Shown piece after piece: positions 50,026 through 58,091 of a stretch of 64,000 bases of DNA; within the stretch, counting starts at the first letter, position 1; every line of letters begins with the position of its first letter. The DNA is taken from assembly GCA_963845495.1 (NCBI GenBank), contig CAWJTH010000066.1:1-64000 (forward strand). Reading direction: 5' to 3'. A model generated the notes under the pieces. The model was given only the letters and a program-made list of their open reading frames with translations, made no database searches and was not told where the DNA came from. This DNA comes from JAZKFT01 sp963845495. Lineage in GTDB: Bacteria > Bacteroidota > Bacteroidia > Chitinophagales > Chitinophagaceae. The position numbers were made by a program, and so were the translations under genes.

Positions 50026-51294
50026 ATGAAAAAAACATTAATTACCCTTTTATTATTTGTTTTTACAGCTTCGCTGGTAAAGGCGCAAACAACATCGTTT
50101 GATGTGGATGGTATTAAAGTAATTTTTAAACCAACGGTTAAAGAGATTATCAGCGTCCGCATTTTTTATCGCGGTGGTGTAACAAATTATCCCGCCGAAA
50201 AAGCCGGCATCGAAAACCTAACCTTAAATGCCGTAACAGAATGCGGCAGTAAAAAGTACAATAGCAATGTTTGTAGAGATTTGAAAGATAAAGACGGTAT
50301 TGTATTCGACGGTACTTCTACTTACGATTATGGCGAAATATCGCTTGATTGTATTTCAAAATATTTTAACGAGGCTTGGGATTTGTTTGGAAACGCCGTT
50401 GTAAATCCCATTTTCGATGCCGATGAATTGGCGTTATTAAAAAACAAATTGATTTCCGAAGCAAATGTGGCGCAGTCAAACCCTGATTACCACATCCATT
50501 CAATGGACATGAAAAACGCGTTTAAAGGCACGCCTTACGAAATTGATCCGAAAGGTAAGGCGGAGACAATCAATGGTTTAAGCGTTGATGAACTAAAAAA
50601 ATATTACAAAAGCATATTAAACAAGAACCAAATTTTCATAGTAATTGCTGGTAAAATCTCACAGGAAGAAATTCTAAATAAGATAAAATCCACTTTTGCC
50701 TCCATTCCTTCATTTTCATATCAAACCCAAACCTATACGGCACCCGTTTGGAGCGAAAGCAAATTAGTGGTTGAAAAAAAGGAATTGGCGACCAACTACA
50801 TCAGCGCAATCATGAACGCACCAGAAGTAAACAGTCCCGATTACTTGGCTTTTCGTTTGGGAATTTCCGGATTGGAAGGGGCTTTGTTCCAAACGCTTCG
50901 CACCAAACTCAACCTTTCTTACAACCCCAGCGCAGACTGCGAAATGCTTAAAATGCCGTATGCCGAAATGCACCTTAGCACAGCCCACCCTAGCCAAGCT
51001 GTACAAGAAATGGTGAAACAATTAAACTTGGTGAAAGGATCAACTGTTTCGGCGGGCGGTTTGGAAGAAATGAAAAACAGCTATATCGTGTCTAATTATA
51101 TGAAGGAGCAAAGCTCATCTGCCATTACCGAAAGTTTGGGAAAATCAGAAATTTTGGGCGGTTGGGGATATGCCGACCAATTACCAACCTTGTTGGAAAG
51201 CATTGATCCCCAACAAATTCAACGGGTATTGAACAAATATATTTTGGGCATCCGGTGGAGTTGTTTGGGTTCATCGCCGGAATTGGAGCAATAA
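50026..51294 (+). CDS. M16-family peptidase, non-catalytic subunit
   Basis: 422 residues with a signal peptide (ending Leu-Val-Lys-Ala-Gln). The fold matches the preceding protein (Val-Arg-Ile-Phe-Tyr-Arg-Gly-Gly-Val, Ile-Val-Ile-Ala-Gly-Lys-Ile). At the zinc motif it has Gly-Ile-Glu-Asn-Leu-Thr-Leu-Asn-Ala, so the two His residues are absent. This is the expected regulatory/substrate-binding partner, with Arg and Tyr residues late in the chain. Directly after the active subunit (six bases), same operon. Confidence 0.9.
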   Translation: MKKTLITLLLFVFTASLVKAQTTSFDVDGIKVIFKPTVKEIISVRIFYRGGVTNYPAEKAGIENLTLNAVTECGSKKYNSNVCRDLKDKDGIVFDGTSTYDYGEISLDCISKYFNEAWDLFGNAVVNPIFDADELALLKNKLISEANVAQSNPDYHIHSMDMKNAFKGTPYEIDPKGKAETINGLSVDELKKYYKSILNKNQIFIVIAGKISQEEILNKIKSTFASIPSFSYQTQTYTAPVWSESKLVVEKKELATNYISAIMNAPEVNSPDYLAFRLGISGLEGALFQTLRTKLNLSYNPSADCEMLKMPYAEMHLSTAHPSQAVQEMVKQLNLVKGSTVSAGGLEEMKNSYIVSNYMKEQSSSAITESLGKSEILGGWGYADQLPTLLESIDPQQIQRVLNKYILGIRWSCLGSSPELEQ

Positions 51295-51760
51295 AAATCT
51301 CTTACAAATATCCTAATTAACCTAAATTGCTAGTTATAAATTAACACATAGAAACATAGCGCTGTTAGAGAAATAGTTTAAAAAATAGCTTTTCAAGAAG
51401 TAGCATTGTATCTTGGGTTTAACGGCACAAAACGTTCCTACGGAACGAGGGCAAAGCATCTAAATATAATTTTGCTACTACCAACGAAATGTTCCTACGG
51501 AACAAAAACAGTGTTTCCTTGTTCCATAGGAACATTTGGTTGGTAATGGCTTAGGTCGGTGGTCGTCATAGTAAATGCTCGTTCCGTAGGAACGTCTCGT
51601 GCTGCGAACAAATTTTAAACAACAAGCATCTGATTATCAGTAAATACATCCAAAACTCAAGTTATCTTAAACCTATGTGCCTATGTGTTTAGCAACTTGA
51701 GTTAATTAAAAAACAAAGCTTTTATAAATCTATAAAAGCGTTGCTTTTTAATTGACACAA
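51295..51760. other. 466-bp intergenic region with GTTCC palindrome array
   Basis: No gene is seen. Four palindromes of type (C/T)GTTCC-nnn-GGAAC(G/A) are spread over 51433-51594. Right of them, 51640-51750 holds AAGTTATCTTAAACC / TTGAGTTAATTAAAA and CTTTTATAAA/TTTATAAAAG pairs. Confidence 0.75.
51433..51594. repeat. Four GTTCC-nnn-GGAAC palindromes
   Basis: Copies at 51433-51447, 51490-51504, 51520-51534 and 51580-51594, each 15 bases with a three-base centre (TAC, TAC, ATA, GTA). Spacing is irregular (43, 15 and 45 bases), so this is not a CRISPR. Confidence 0.85.
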
Positions 51761-53200
51761 TTAGGGGGTCAAATCATATTCAATTACATCTTCTTTTGAA
51801 ATATTGGCTCGTATTTCAATTTTTTTGGTAAGTGTAAAAACCTTTTCCGGTTGTATTTTTTTCCAATAATTGCCGGTATCCCATTTTCCGTTTCCGTTTT
51901 CGTCGTACAATATCCGTATTTCGTAGGTGCCTGGTTCCACCAAATCTCTGCTCCAAACCCTAGTTGTTAGCGGCTCCGACCGTACAATTGCATCGTTTAA
52001 AATCCATAGCATAACCGGATGTTTGCTTAAATCCAGCTTGGCAAAGTCAATCCTGTATGATCCGTAAGCGCTTTCTGATTTTGTTTTAAAGGGAATGGTA
52101 TCGTTGCGGCTGGTGGTATTGCCGGCAGAATCTGTTGCTACGCCTTTTATCAATACCAATTTATAAAAAACCCTTTCCTTCCAAGGCTGGCTGATGCTGA
52201 TAGTTTTTCTGGTAGAATCCAGCACCAGCTTCACGTTTGGAATAGGATTGTATTTTTCATCAGCCAAAATAAATTTAGAAGAATCGAAAGTTTGCAACGG
52301 TTTTGAAAACGTAACTTTTAAATCGCCCAGCAAATCTTGCTCGCCGTCTTGCAAATTAATTTGAAAACGTAGCCTTTTATCTTCCTTTTTTTCTTCTTTT
52401 GGCGGCGCAGCTTTGGCAAAAGGATTTGGTGTTGTGGAAGCGCCTTTACCACTTTTGGGCTTTTCTTTTTCGCCTACAAATGCATACAAGTTTATCGGAT
52501 TATTATTTTGACGGATTGTTACTGCCTTTTCAGCAAAAGCAAACAAAATAGCATTATCGGTATATTTTTTAAAGCCCTCGTCTTTTAAGGCAAACAAACC
52601 ATAAGTGCCGGCGGGTAAATTGGTAAACCTGTAATTTCCTTTTCCGTCTAGCTTGGCTACATATCTTGGTTTATCTTTCGCCACGGCTGAATCGTCTAAA
52701 TTCCGATGTAATACCACAATCAATGTACTATCTACTTTCCCGGTTTCGGCCAGCATCACCCTGCCTGTTAATGTTAGTGAATCGATATAACGACCTGTTG
52801 AAAAAGCATAAGTAAAATTTTTATACACATTCCCTTCGTTTACATCTTTAATAGCATTGCCAAAATTGAAACTGTAAGTGGTATTTGGTTCAAGCGTGTC
52901 CCAAATTTTGATATTCACATCACGAAGCTTTCCAACTATAAGCGGCATTTTTTTGGGTGTGGGCGATACAATAACATTTTGGTAGGGATTATCAACCGTT
53001 ACATATTCGTTAAACTCAAGTACAATATTTTTTCCCTGAAAATTTGTGGCGTTTTGTACAGGTACCGACCGGATTAAAACCGGGGGCAAAGAATCTCGTG
53101 GGCCGCCAAGCGGCGGAATGATATTGGCGCAGCCGACAGTTGAAGCTATCTCGATAAGAGCAAGTGCTATAAAAAAATAAAGTATAATTTGTTTTTTCAT
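51761..53200 (-). CDS. Ig-like domain (SbsA/Big_5 type) lipoprotein
   Basis: 479 residues from the ATG at 53200; seven upstream codons back to 53221 would disrupt the signal. The lipoprotein signal has Ser-Thr-Val-Gly-Cys at 20-24. Next is Pro-Pro-Leu-Gly-Gly-Pro-Arg-Asp-Ser-Leu-Pro-Pro, then an SbsA-type Ig-like domain with Ile-Val-Leu-Glu-Phe-Asn-Glu-Tyr-Val. A middle Lys/Glu/Pro-rich linker (about 250-285) leads to a second Ig-like and a carboxypeptidase-regulatory-like part with Tyr-Asp-Glu-Asn-Gly-Asn-Gly-Lys-Trp-Asp. The family is common in Bacteroidota next to gliding genes; function is structural or unknown. Confidence 0.82.
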   Translation of the reverse strand: MKKQIILYFFIALALIEIASTVGCANIIPPLGGPRDSLPPVLIRSVPVQNATNFQGKNIVLEFNEYVTVDNPYQNVIVSPTPKKMPLIVGKLRDVNIKIWDTLEPNTTYSFNFGNAIKDVNEGNVYKNFTYAFSTGRYIDSLTLTGRVMLAETGKVDSTLIVVLHRNLDDSAVAKDKPRYVAKLDGKGNYRFTNLPAGTYGLFALKDEGFKKYTDNAILFAFAEKAVTIRQNNNPINLYAFVGEKEKPKSGKGASTTPNPFAKAAPPKEEKKEDKRLRFQINLQDGEQDLLGDLKVTFSKPLQTFDSSKFILADEKYNPIPNVKLVLDSTRKTISISQPWKERVFYKLVLIKGVATDSAGNTTSRNDTIPFKTKSESAYGSYRIDFAKLDLSKHPVMLWILNDAIVRSEPLTTRVWSRDLVEPGTYEIRILYDENGNGKWDTGNYWKKIQPEKVFTLTKKIEIRANISKEDVIEYDLTP

Positions 53201-53320
53201 GGATGGCTGCAAACTTAACACTGTTGTACTCTTTTGTAAACTAACGATGACGTTTTGCCTGTTAAATTTTTAATGAAAATCGGCTTTTAAAATTGCATTA
53301 AGTATTTTGCGGAACCGCTT

Positions 53321-55336
53321 ATGAAATCTAGAATATTTCTTTTATTTCTACATTGTGTTGTTTTTTTTCAATTGGGAAACGCACAACAATGTACGACACT
53401 TGGCCAAACACCCGGTACAGCATTTCCTGTTTGCGGCACAAATTTATTTAAACAAACCACGGTGCCTTTTTGCAGCAATGGCAACATGCCAAATGGTTGT
53501 AACGATGGTGCCAGCTACGCTGATAAAAACCCATATTGGTATAAATTTACCTGTTTTACTGCCGGCACATTAGGCTTCGAAATTAAGCCCGATAATCAAA
53601 ATGATGATTACGATTGGGTATTATTTGATGTAACAGGCCGCGATATTAGCGAAGTTTACACAAACGTTTCGCTGGTAGTATGCGACAACTGGTCATCCAA
53701 TCCTGATTCTACAGGAACTTCGGCCAAAGGCACAGGCAGAGAAAATTGCGCAGGGCCCGCCTTTCCAAATCAATCTGCCATGCCTACGCTTATTGTTGGT
53801 CACAATTATTTGTTGATGGTAAGCCATTATACCGATACGCAAAATGGTTATTCACTATCATTTAGTGGCGGCACTGCCAGCATTACCGATCCAACCAATC
53901 CATCTTTTCAATCAGCACGGGCCATTTGCGACGGCCAAACCATGACGGTAAAATTGAACAAGAAAATGAAATGTAGCAGCTTATCGGCAAATGGCAGTGA
54001 TTTTACCGTAACCCCAAACCGTTCGCCCATTGTTTCGGCGGTTGGTGTTGGCTGTAGTTTGGGTTTTGATACCGATTCCATTATTCTTTCTTTAGCCACT
54101 CCTTTGCCCGTGGGCAATTACATTATTGCTGCACAAAACGGTGTGGATGGCAATACCATGCTTGATAATTGCAGCCAACAAATACCAATTGGCGACAATA
54201 AAACGGTAACCGTTACGCCACAATTTCCCACGCCCATGGATAGCATTACGCCTGTGGCATGTGCGCCTAGTGTATTGTATTTGGTTTTTACGAAACCGAT
54301 GCGGTGTAATTCCGTGGCTTTAGATGGTAGCGATTTTTCAATAACAGGCCCAAGCACGGTAAATATTTCTAGTGCCGCAGGTATGTGCGATAGTAGCGGT
54401 ACGGGATATATTTTACATGTAAACTTGGCAACACCCATTTCGGTTGCCGGTATTTACACCATCACCCTAAAAACTGGTAGCGATGGCAACACCATTATTA
54501 ACGAATGCGGCCAACCTACGGCGGCTGGTTCGTTTTTAAATTTTGTGGGATACGATACTGTTTCGGCTAATTTTTCTGTCAACGCAAATTATAGCTGTTT
54601 GAAAGATACCATCAATTGCTTTCACGATGGCCGAAACGGCGTTACCAGTTGGCATTGGGCTTTTGATAACGGCACTACAAGCATTTTGCAAAACCCGCCA
54701 GCACAAATTTATAGCAGCGATGGCGCTAAAAATATAACGCTGGCGGTATCAAACGGTGTTTGTACTGATACGGTTAGCGCCAATATCCAAATTGCCAACA
54801 CCATTGCCGTAAAAGCCGGAATGATAGCGCCAACTTATGTTTGCCCGAACGATACCGCTGTTTTTAAAGATTCGAGCCAAGGCAAAATAACCAGTTGGTA
54901 TTGGGATTTTGGCAACGGAAACACCAGTACTATTCAAAATCCAGCGGCGCAATACTTCCAGCCTACTAACATCAGTGCTTTGTTAACGGCTAAATTAATA
55001 GTCAGCAACGCATATTGCGCTGATACAACAGCCAAAAGATATACGCTGGTAAACAATTGTTATGTAGATGTACCCACCGGGTTTACGCCAAATGGCGATG
55101 GATTGAATGATTATCTTTATCCTTTAAATGCCTACAAAGCAGATAATTTAATTTTTAGGGTTTACAACCGCTTGGGGCAACTTTTGTACGAAACCAAGGA
55201 TTGGACGCAAAAATGGGATGGCCGATATCATGGTGAATTGCAACCAACCGGCACTTATGTTTGGATGTTACAATACACCAACCACGATACCGGCAAAAAA
55301 ATTAATTTAAGCGGCACTTCCGTTTTAATTCGGTGA
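53321..55336 (+). CDS. Secreted PKD-repeat protein with gliding-motility/T9SS C-terminal domain
   Basis: 671 residues. A signal peptide (about 1-21) is followed by a disulfide-rich N-terminal domain with several Cys (Gln-Gln-Cys-Thr-Thr). Two Ig-like segments come next, then two PKD-like repeats, with Ser-Trp-His-Trp-Ala-Phe-Asp-Asn-Gly-Thr-Thr and Ser-Trp-Tyr-Trp-Asp-Phe-Gly-Asn-Gly-Asn-Thr. The C-terminal 85 residues have Pro-Thr-Gly-Phe-Thr-Pro-Asn-Gly-Asp-Gly-Leu-Asn-Asp, Val-Tyr-Asn-Arg-Leu-Gly-Gln-Leu and Trp-Asp-Gly, the type B T9SS (CHU_C) domain. It should be exported to the surface; its role in adhesion is inferred. Confidence 0.9.
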   Translation: MKSRIFLLFLHCVVFFQLGNAQQCTTLGQTPGTAFPVCGTNLFKQTTVPFCSNGNMPNGCNDGASYADKNPYWYKFTCFTAGTLGFEIKPDNQNDDYDWVLFDVTGRDISEVYTNVSLVVCDNWSSNPDSTGTSAKGTGRENCAGPAFPNQSAMPTLIVGHNYLLMVSHYTDTQNGYSLSFSGGTASITDPTNPSFQSARAICDGQTMTVKLNKKMKCSSLSANGSDFTVTPNRSPIVSAVGVGCSLGFDTDSIILSLATPLPVGNYIIAAQNGVDGNTMLDNCSQQIPIGDNKTVTVTPQFPTPMDSITPVACAPSVLYLVFTKPMRCNSVALDGSDFSITGPSTVNISSAAGMCDSSGTGYILHVNLATPISVAGIYTITLKTGSDGNTIINECGQPTAAGSFLNFVGYDTVSANFSVNANYSCLKDTINCFHDGRNGVTSWHWAFDNGTTSILQNPPAQIYSSDGAKNITLAVSNGVCTDTVSANIQIANTIAVKAGMIAPTYVCPNDTAVFKDSSQGKITSWYWDFGNGNTSTIQNPAAQYFQPTNISALLTAKLIVSNAYCADTTAKRYTLVNNCYVDVPTGFTPNGDGLNDYLYPLNAYKADNLIFRVYNRLGQLLYETKDWTQKWDGRYHGELQPTGTYVWMLQYTNHDTGKKINLSGTSVLIR

Positions 55337-55361
55337 TCTTGGAGATTGTTAATCGCCGAAA

Positions 55362-55446
55362 AAGTAATTGAGTAAATGGGTAAATAGGTAATCAAGACTT
55401 TTTAAATAATCCCTCAATTACTTATTTACCCATTTACTTAATTACT
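55362..55446. repeat. GTAAAT/GTAATT inverted repeat, copy 5
   Basis: Left arm 55362-55391 and right arm 55417-55446 pair at about 27 of 30 positions. The convergent genes end on both sides; the pyrD stop at 55442-55444 is in the right arm. Confidence 0.85.
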
Positions 55447-56530
55447 TACTTAAGCCTGCGCAAATTTTCTCCACAATACTTGGGCCTTCGTAAATAAAGC
55501 CTGTCCAAACCTGAACCAGTGTTGCGCCGGCATCCAATTTTTCCTTGGCATCTTCTGCTGTAAAAATTCCGCCACTGGCAATAATTGGAATACTTCCGTT
55601 GGTTTTTTGGTGGATGTATTGAACCATCTCAGTACATCTTGCTTGCACAGGTTTCCCGCTTACACCACCGGCGCCGGCTTCTGCCGCTCTTATTTTTCCG
55701 GCATCTGAAAGTTTGGTTCGGTCTAAAGTGGTATTGGCTGCCACCAATCCGTCCAACTTAATTTCTTGAGCCAAATCTATCACATCATCTAATTGCGATT
55801 GGGTGAGATCGGGAGCAATTTTTAGTAAAATGGGCCTCTGGCCCGTGGCTTGTTCTACATTTATTCCTTGTAAGTGCGTCAATATTTTACGAAGCGATTC
55901 TTTTTCTTGCAATTCCCGAAGGCCGGGCGTGTTGGGGCTACTTACATTTACCACAAAATAATCAACATACGGGTGCAAAGCCCTAAAACATTTATCATAG
56001 TCGAGATAAGCGTATTCATTTGGCGTGTCTTTGTTTTTGCCGATGTTGCCGCCGAGTACCAGCTTTTGGCTTTGAGCCTTGTCACTAACTTGCTCCTTGT
56101 AGCTTGTCCCTTGCGCCTTGTCCCTTGCTTTTTTCCATTTTTCCAACCTTTCTGCCACTACTTCCACGCCATCATTGTTAAAACCCATCCTGTTCAACAG
56201 TGCTTTATCTTCCGGCAGGCGAAAAAGGCGGGGTTTATCATTTCCTGCCTGCGGCCTTGGTGTTACGGTTCCAATTTCAACATGGCCAAAACCAAGGATT
56301 TCCAGTTCGCGGAGATATTTGGCATTTTTATCAAAACCTGCGGCCAAACCAACGGGATTGGAGAACTCAAAACCGAACGCTTTAAGTTTTAAGCTTTCAG
56401 CTTTGAATTTTTTAGCTAATATTTTGCGGATAAAAGCCACATTGCACAAACGCCTTAACGCATTCATGGAAAAATGATGCACTTTTTCAGCGTCAAAAAG
56501 AAAAAGAATAGAACGGAGAATTTGGTACAT
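55442..56530 (-). CDS. pyrD: Dihydroorotate dehydrogenase (quinone), class 2
   Basis: 362 residues. A membrane-associating N-terminal helix pair precedes Asn-Pro-Val-Gly-Leu-Ala-Ala-Gly-Phe-Asp-Lys-Asn-Ala (59-70). Next come Gly-Thr-Val-Thr-Pro-Arg-Pro-Gln-Ala-Gly-Asn, Asn-Ile-Gly-Lys-Asn-Lys-Asp-Thr-Pro and Asn-Val-Ser-Ser-Pro-Asn-Thr-Pro-Gly-Leu (catalytic Ser). The late Ser-Gly-Gly-Ile-Phe loop binds FMN. The class 2 enzyme feeds electrons to quinone in pyrimidine synthesis. Residues 135-156 (Ala-Arg-Asp-Lys-Ala-Gln-Gly-Thr-Ser-Tyr and following) and perhaps 41-50 are encoded by GCAAGGGACAAG-type and AAGCTTAAAG-type repeats. They are likely in-frame insertions. Confidence 0.95.
   Translation of the reverse strand: MYQILRSILFLFDAEKVHHFSMNALRRLCNVAFIRKILAKKFKAESLKLKAFGFEFSNPVGLAAGFDKNAKYLRELEILGFGHVEIGTVTPRPQAGNDKPRLFRLPEDKALLNRMGFNNDGVEVVAERLEKWKKARDKAQGTSYKEQVSDKAQSQKLVLGGNIGKNKDTPNEYAYLDYDKCFRALHPYVDYFVVNVSSPNTPGLRELQEKESLRKILTHLQGINVEQATGQRPILLKIAPDLTQSQLDDVIDLAQEIKLDGLVAANTTLDRTKLSDAGKIRAAEAGAGGVSGKPVQARCTEMVQYIHQKTNGSIPIIASGGIFTAEDAKEKLDAGATLVQVWTGFIYEGPSIVEKICAGLSK
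56058..56128. repeat. CTTGTCCCTTGCGCC word array inside pyrD
   Basis: Degenerate tandem of 10-12-base CTTGTCC/CTTGCnn words, in frame, encoding residues 135-156, an extra segment relative to the usual PyrD layout. Confidence 0.65.
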
Positions 56531-56551
56531 AGTTGGTTTACTTTCAATTAG

Positions 56552-57895
56552 TTATGTCTTAGCTGTTTCTTTAATTTTCCATTTACCACCTTTCGCACCG
56601 CCAATACGTTCCAGTTTATTGTCGTGTTGCAATATTTTTAAATTCCTTTCGATTGTACGTTGGGTTACACCTATTTTAATAGCTAATTCCGGAATTGTTA
56701 TCGTTTCATTTTCTTTTATAAAGCCTAAAAGTTTCCCCGACATTTTCCCCGACATTTTCCCCGACATTTCCTTTGATTTCCCAGGCTCTTTTTTTACCTG
56801 CTGATTAAATTCAATCACAAATCCTGAAAGATCGTATTTGAATATTGGCGTTGGCAAACTGGCTTTAAGGCAATCGTTAATAATTTTAAGCGTTCCGCGG
56901 CCCCAAGCTTCAATCAATCTCGCCCTAAAAAAAGCAGTTGCTAAATCTGGATTAAACGGCTTGGACGGATGCTTGTGCAAAAGGTTTTCTACCGTCCAAT
57001 GGGCGGGCAATTGACCTTCGTTCCAAAATAAAATTTTATTGTCGTAAACGCTAATCTGGATTGGATTTCCGGTACTATAATCTTTATGCACAATGGCATT
57101 TATTAGCGCTTCGCGAAGTGCGGTTTCTGGAAAAGGATATTCCTCCACCCTATTTAATTTTTCGTAGCGGATGCTTGCACGCAAATATTTAGACAACAGT
57201 AATTCCATTGTCTTTTCAACCTGCCCAAAAGGATGCCCATGGATATCATCTTGAAAAAGAAGATCATCGTCTGTTTTAAAAAAACCAATTTTTACATACG
57301 CACCAGTAACAAATTTTTCCCGATCAGGGTGAAACAATAAAACCGACGCTCGTTTCAAATAAGAGCCGTCGGTTAAATGTAATTTTTCAATAAGCGCATT
57401 ATTGTTTTCTTCCAAAACTTCTTGGCCTAACCGCTTGGTTTTAGCAGCCTGTTTTCTAAAAGATTGTAAAGCGCTGCCACTTAAATTAGCAATCGACACA
57501 TTTGGAACCGGAACACCATCCCACCGTTTTCCTTGCTTTTGCAATAGAAATTTATCCAAAGCAACACCTTTCAATTCCTGTTTAGTGCTACCAGTTCTGT
57601 AATGATATTGGCCTTTATAACTAACGGGGTATGGATAAGCAGGAACTGTTATTTCTAAAAACTCCTTGTCGTCTTCTTTTTTTAATTCAATATCTATAAT
57701 AATGCCTAAGATATCTTTAACCTTGTTGGGTATTTCTTCTAACAGCCTTTTTGCGTTAGAAATGCCAACAATTATCCCTATATCGTTAATACCAATGAAA
57801 AGCTTTCCACCAAATGCATTGGCAAAACCACAAATCCACTTAATGAATTCATCACGCCATGATTCTTTCCATTCTATGTTTTGACTTTCTTTCAT
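56552..57895 (-). CDS. AlbA_2/Schlafen-type ATP-binding regulator (RecG-related)
   Basis: 447 residues from the ATG at 57895; an 11-codon extension to 57928 is hydrophobic and unlikely. The N-terminal AlbA_2 domain has Glu-Ser-Gln-Asn-Ile-Glu-Trp-Lys-Glu-Ser-Trp and Phe-Ala-Asn-Ala-Phe-Gly-Gly. The HATPase_c_4 part has Phe-Pro-Glu-Thr-Ala-Leu-Arg-Glu-Ala-Leu-Ile-Asn-Ala-Ile-Val-His-Lys-Asp-Tyr, then Glu-Ala-Trp-Gly-Arg-Gly. The C-terminal winged helix is Ile-Pro-Glu-Leu-Ala-Ile-Lys-Ile-Gly-Val-Thr-Gln-Arg-Thr-Ile-Glu-Arg. These are often called ATP-dependent DNA helicase-related or transcriptional regulators. A Met-Ser-Gly-Lys tetrapeptide is repeated three times at about 377-388. Confidence 0.85.
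   Translation of the reverse strand: MKESQNIEWKESWRDEFIKWICGFANAFGGKLFIGINDIGIIVGISNAKRLLEEIPNKVKDILGIIIDIELKKEDDKEFLEITVPAYPYPVSYKGQYHYRTGSTKQELKGVALDKFLLQKQGKRWDGVPVPNVSIANLSGSALQSFRKQAAKTKRLGQEVLEENNNALIEKLHLTDGSYLKRASVLLFHPDREKFVTGAYVKIGFFKTDDDLLFQDDIHGHPFGQVEKTMELLLSKYLRASIRYEKLNRVEEYPFPETALREALINAIVHKDYSTGNPIQISVYDNKILFWNEGQLPAHWTVENLLHKHPSKPFNPDLATAFFRARLIEAWGRGTLKIINDCLKASLPTPIFKYDLSGFVIEFNQQVKKEPGKSKEMSGKMSGKMSGKLLGFIKENETITIPELAIKIGVTQRTIERNLKILQHDNKLERIGGAKGGKWKIKETAKT
56733..56768. repeat. Three perfect 12-bp tandem repeats in the AlbA_2 gene
   Basis: TTCCCCGACATT three times, 36 bases, encoding repeated Met-Ser-Gly-Lys in the linker before the winged helix. Unit length 12 keeps the frame, so copy number could vary harmlessly. 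Confidence 0.9.
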
Positions 57896-58091
57896 GGGTA
57901 GCAACAAAAATAGCCAAACATTTTTCATAGCAATTTTTTCCTATTAACTTTGAAACTGAAATAGTTGCATAAACAACCTTTTTAATTGCAAGTAATAAGC
58001 TACAAGTTACAAGAAAGCAAAAGCTTGTTCGGCGCTGACAATTAAAAGGACATCTAAACTTTAAACTCGTAAACTTTTAAACTTTTTAAGC

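Noticed and set aside
51433..51594. Possible small CRISPR array
   Set aside because: Repeats are 15-base palindromes with irregular 15-45-base spacing, and no cas gene is present in the window.
55874..56392. 172-codon frame antisense to pyrD
   Set aside because: PyrD motifs are complete on the minus strand; the plus frame has no recognisable feature.
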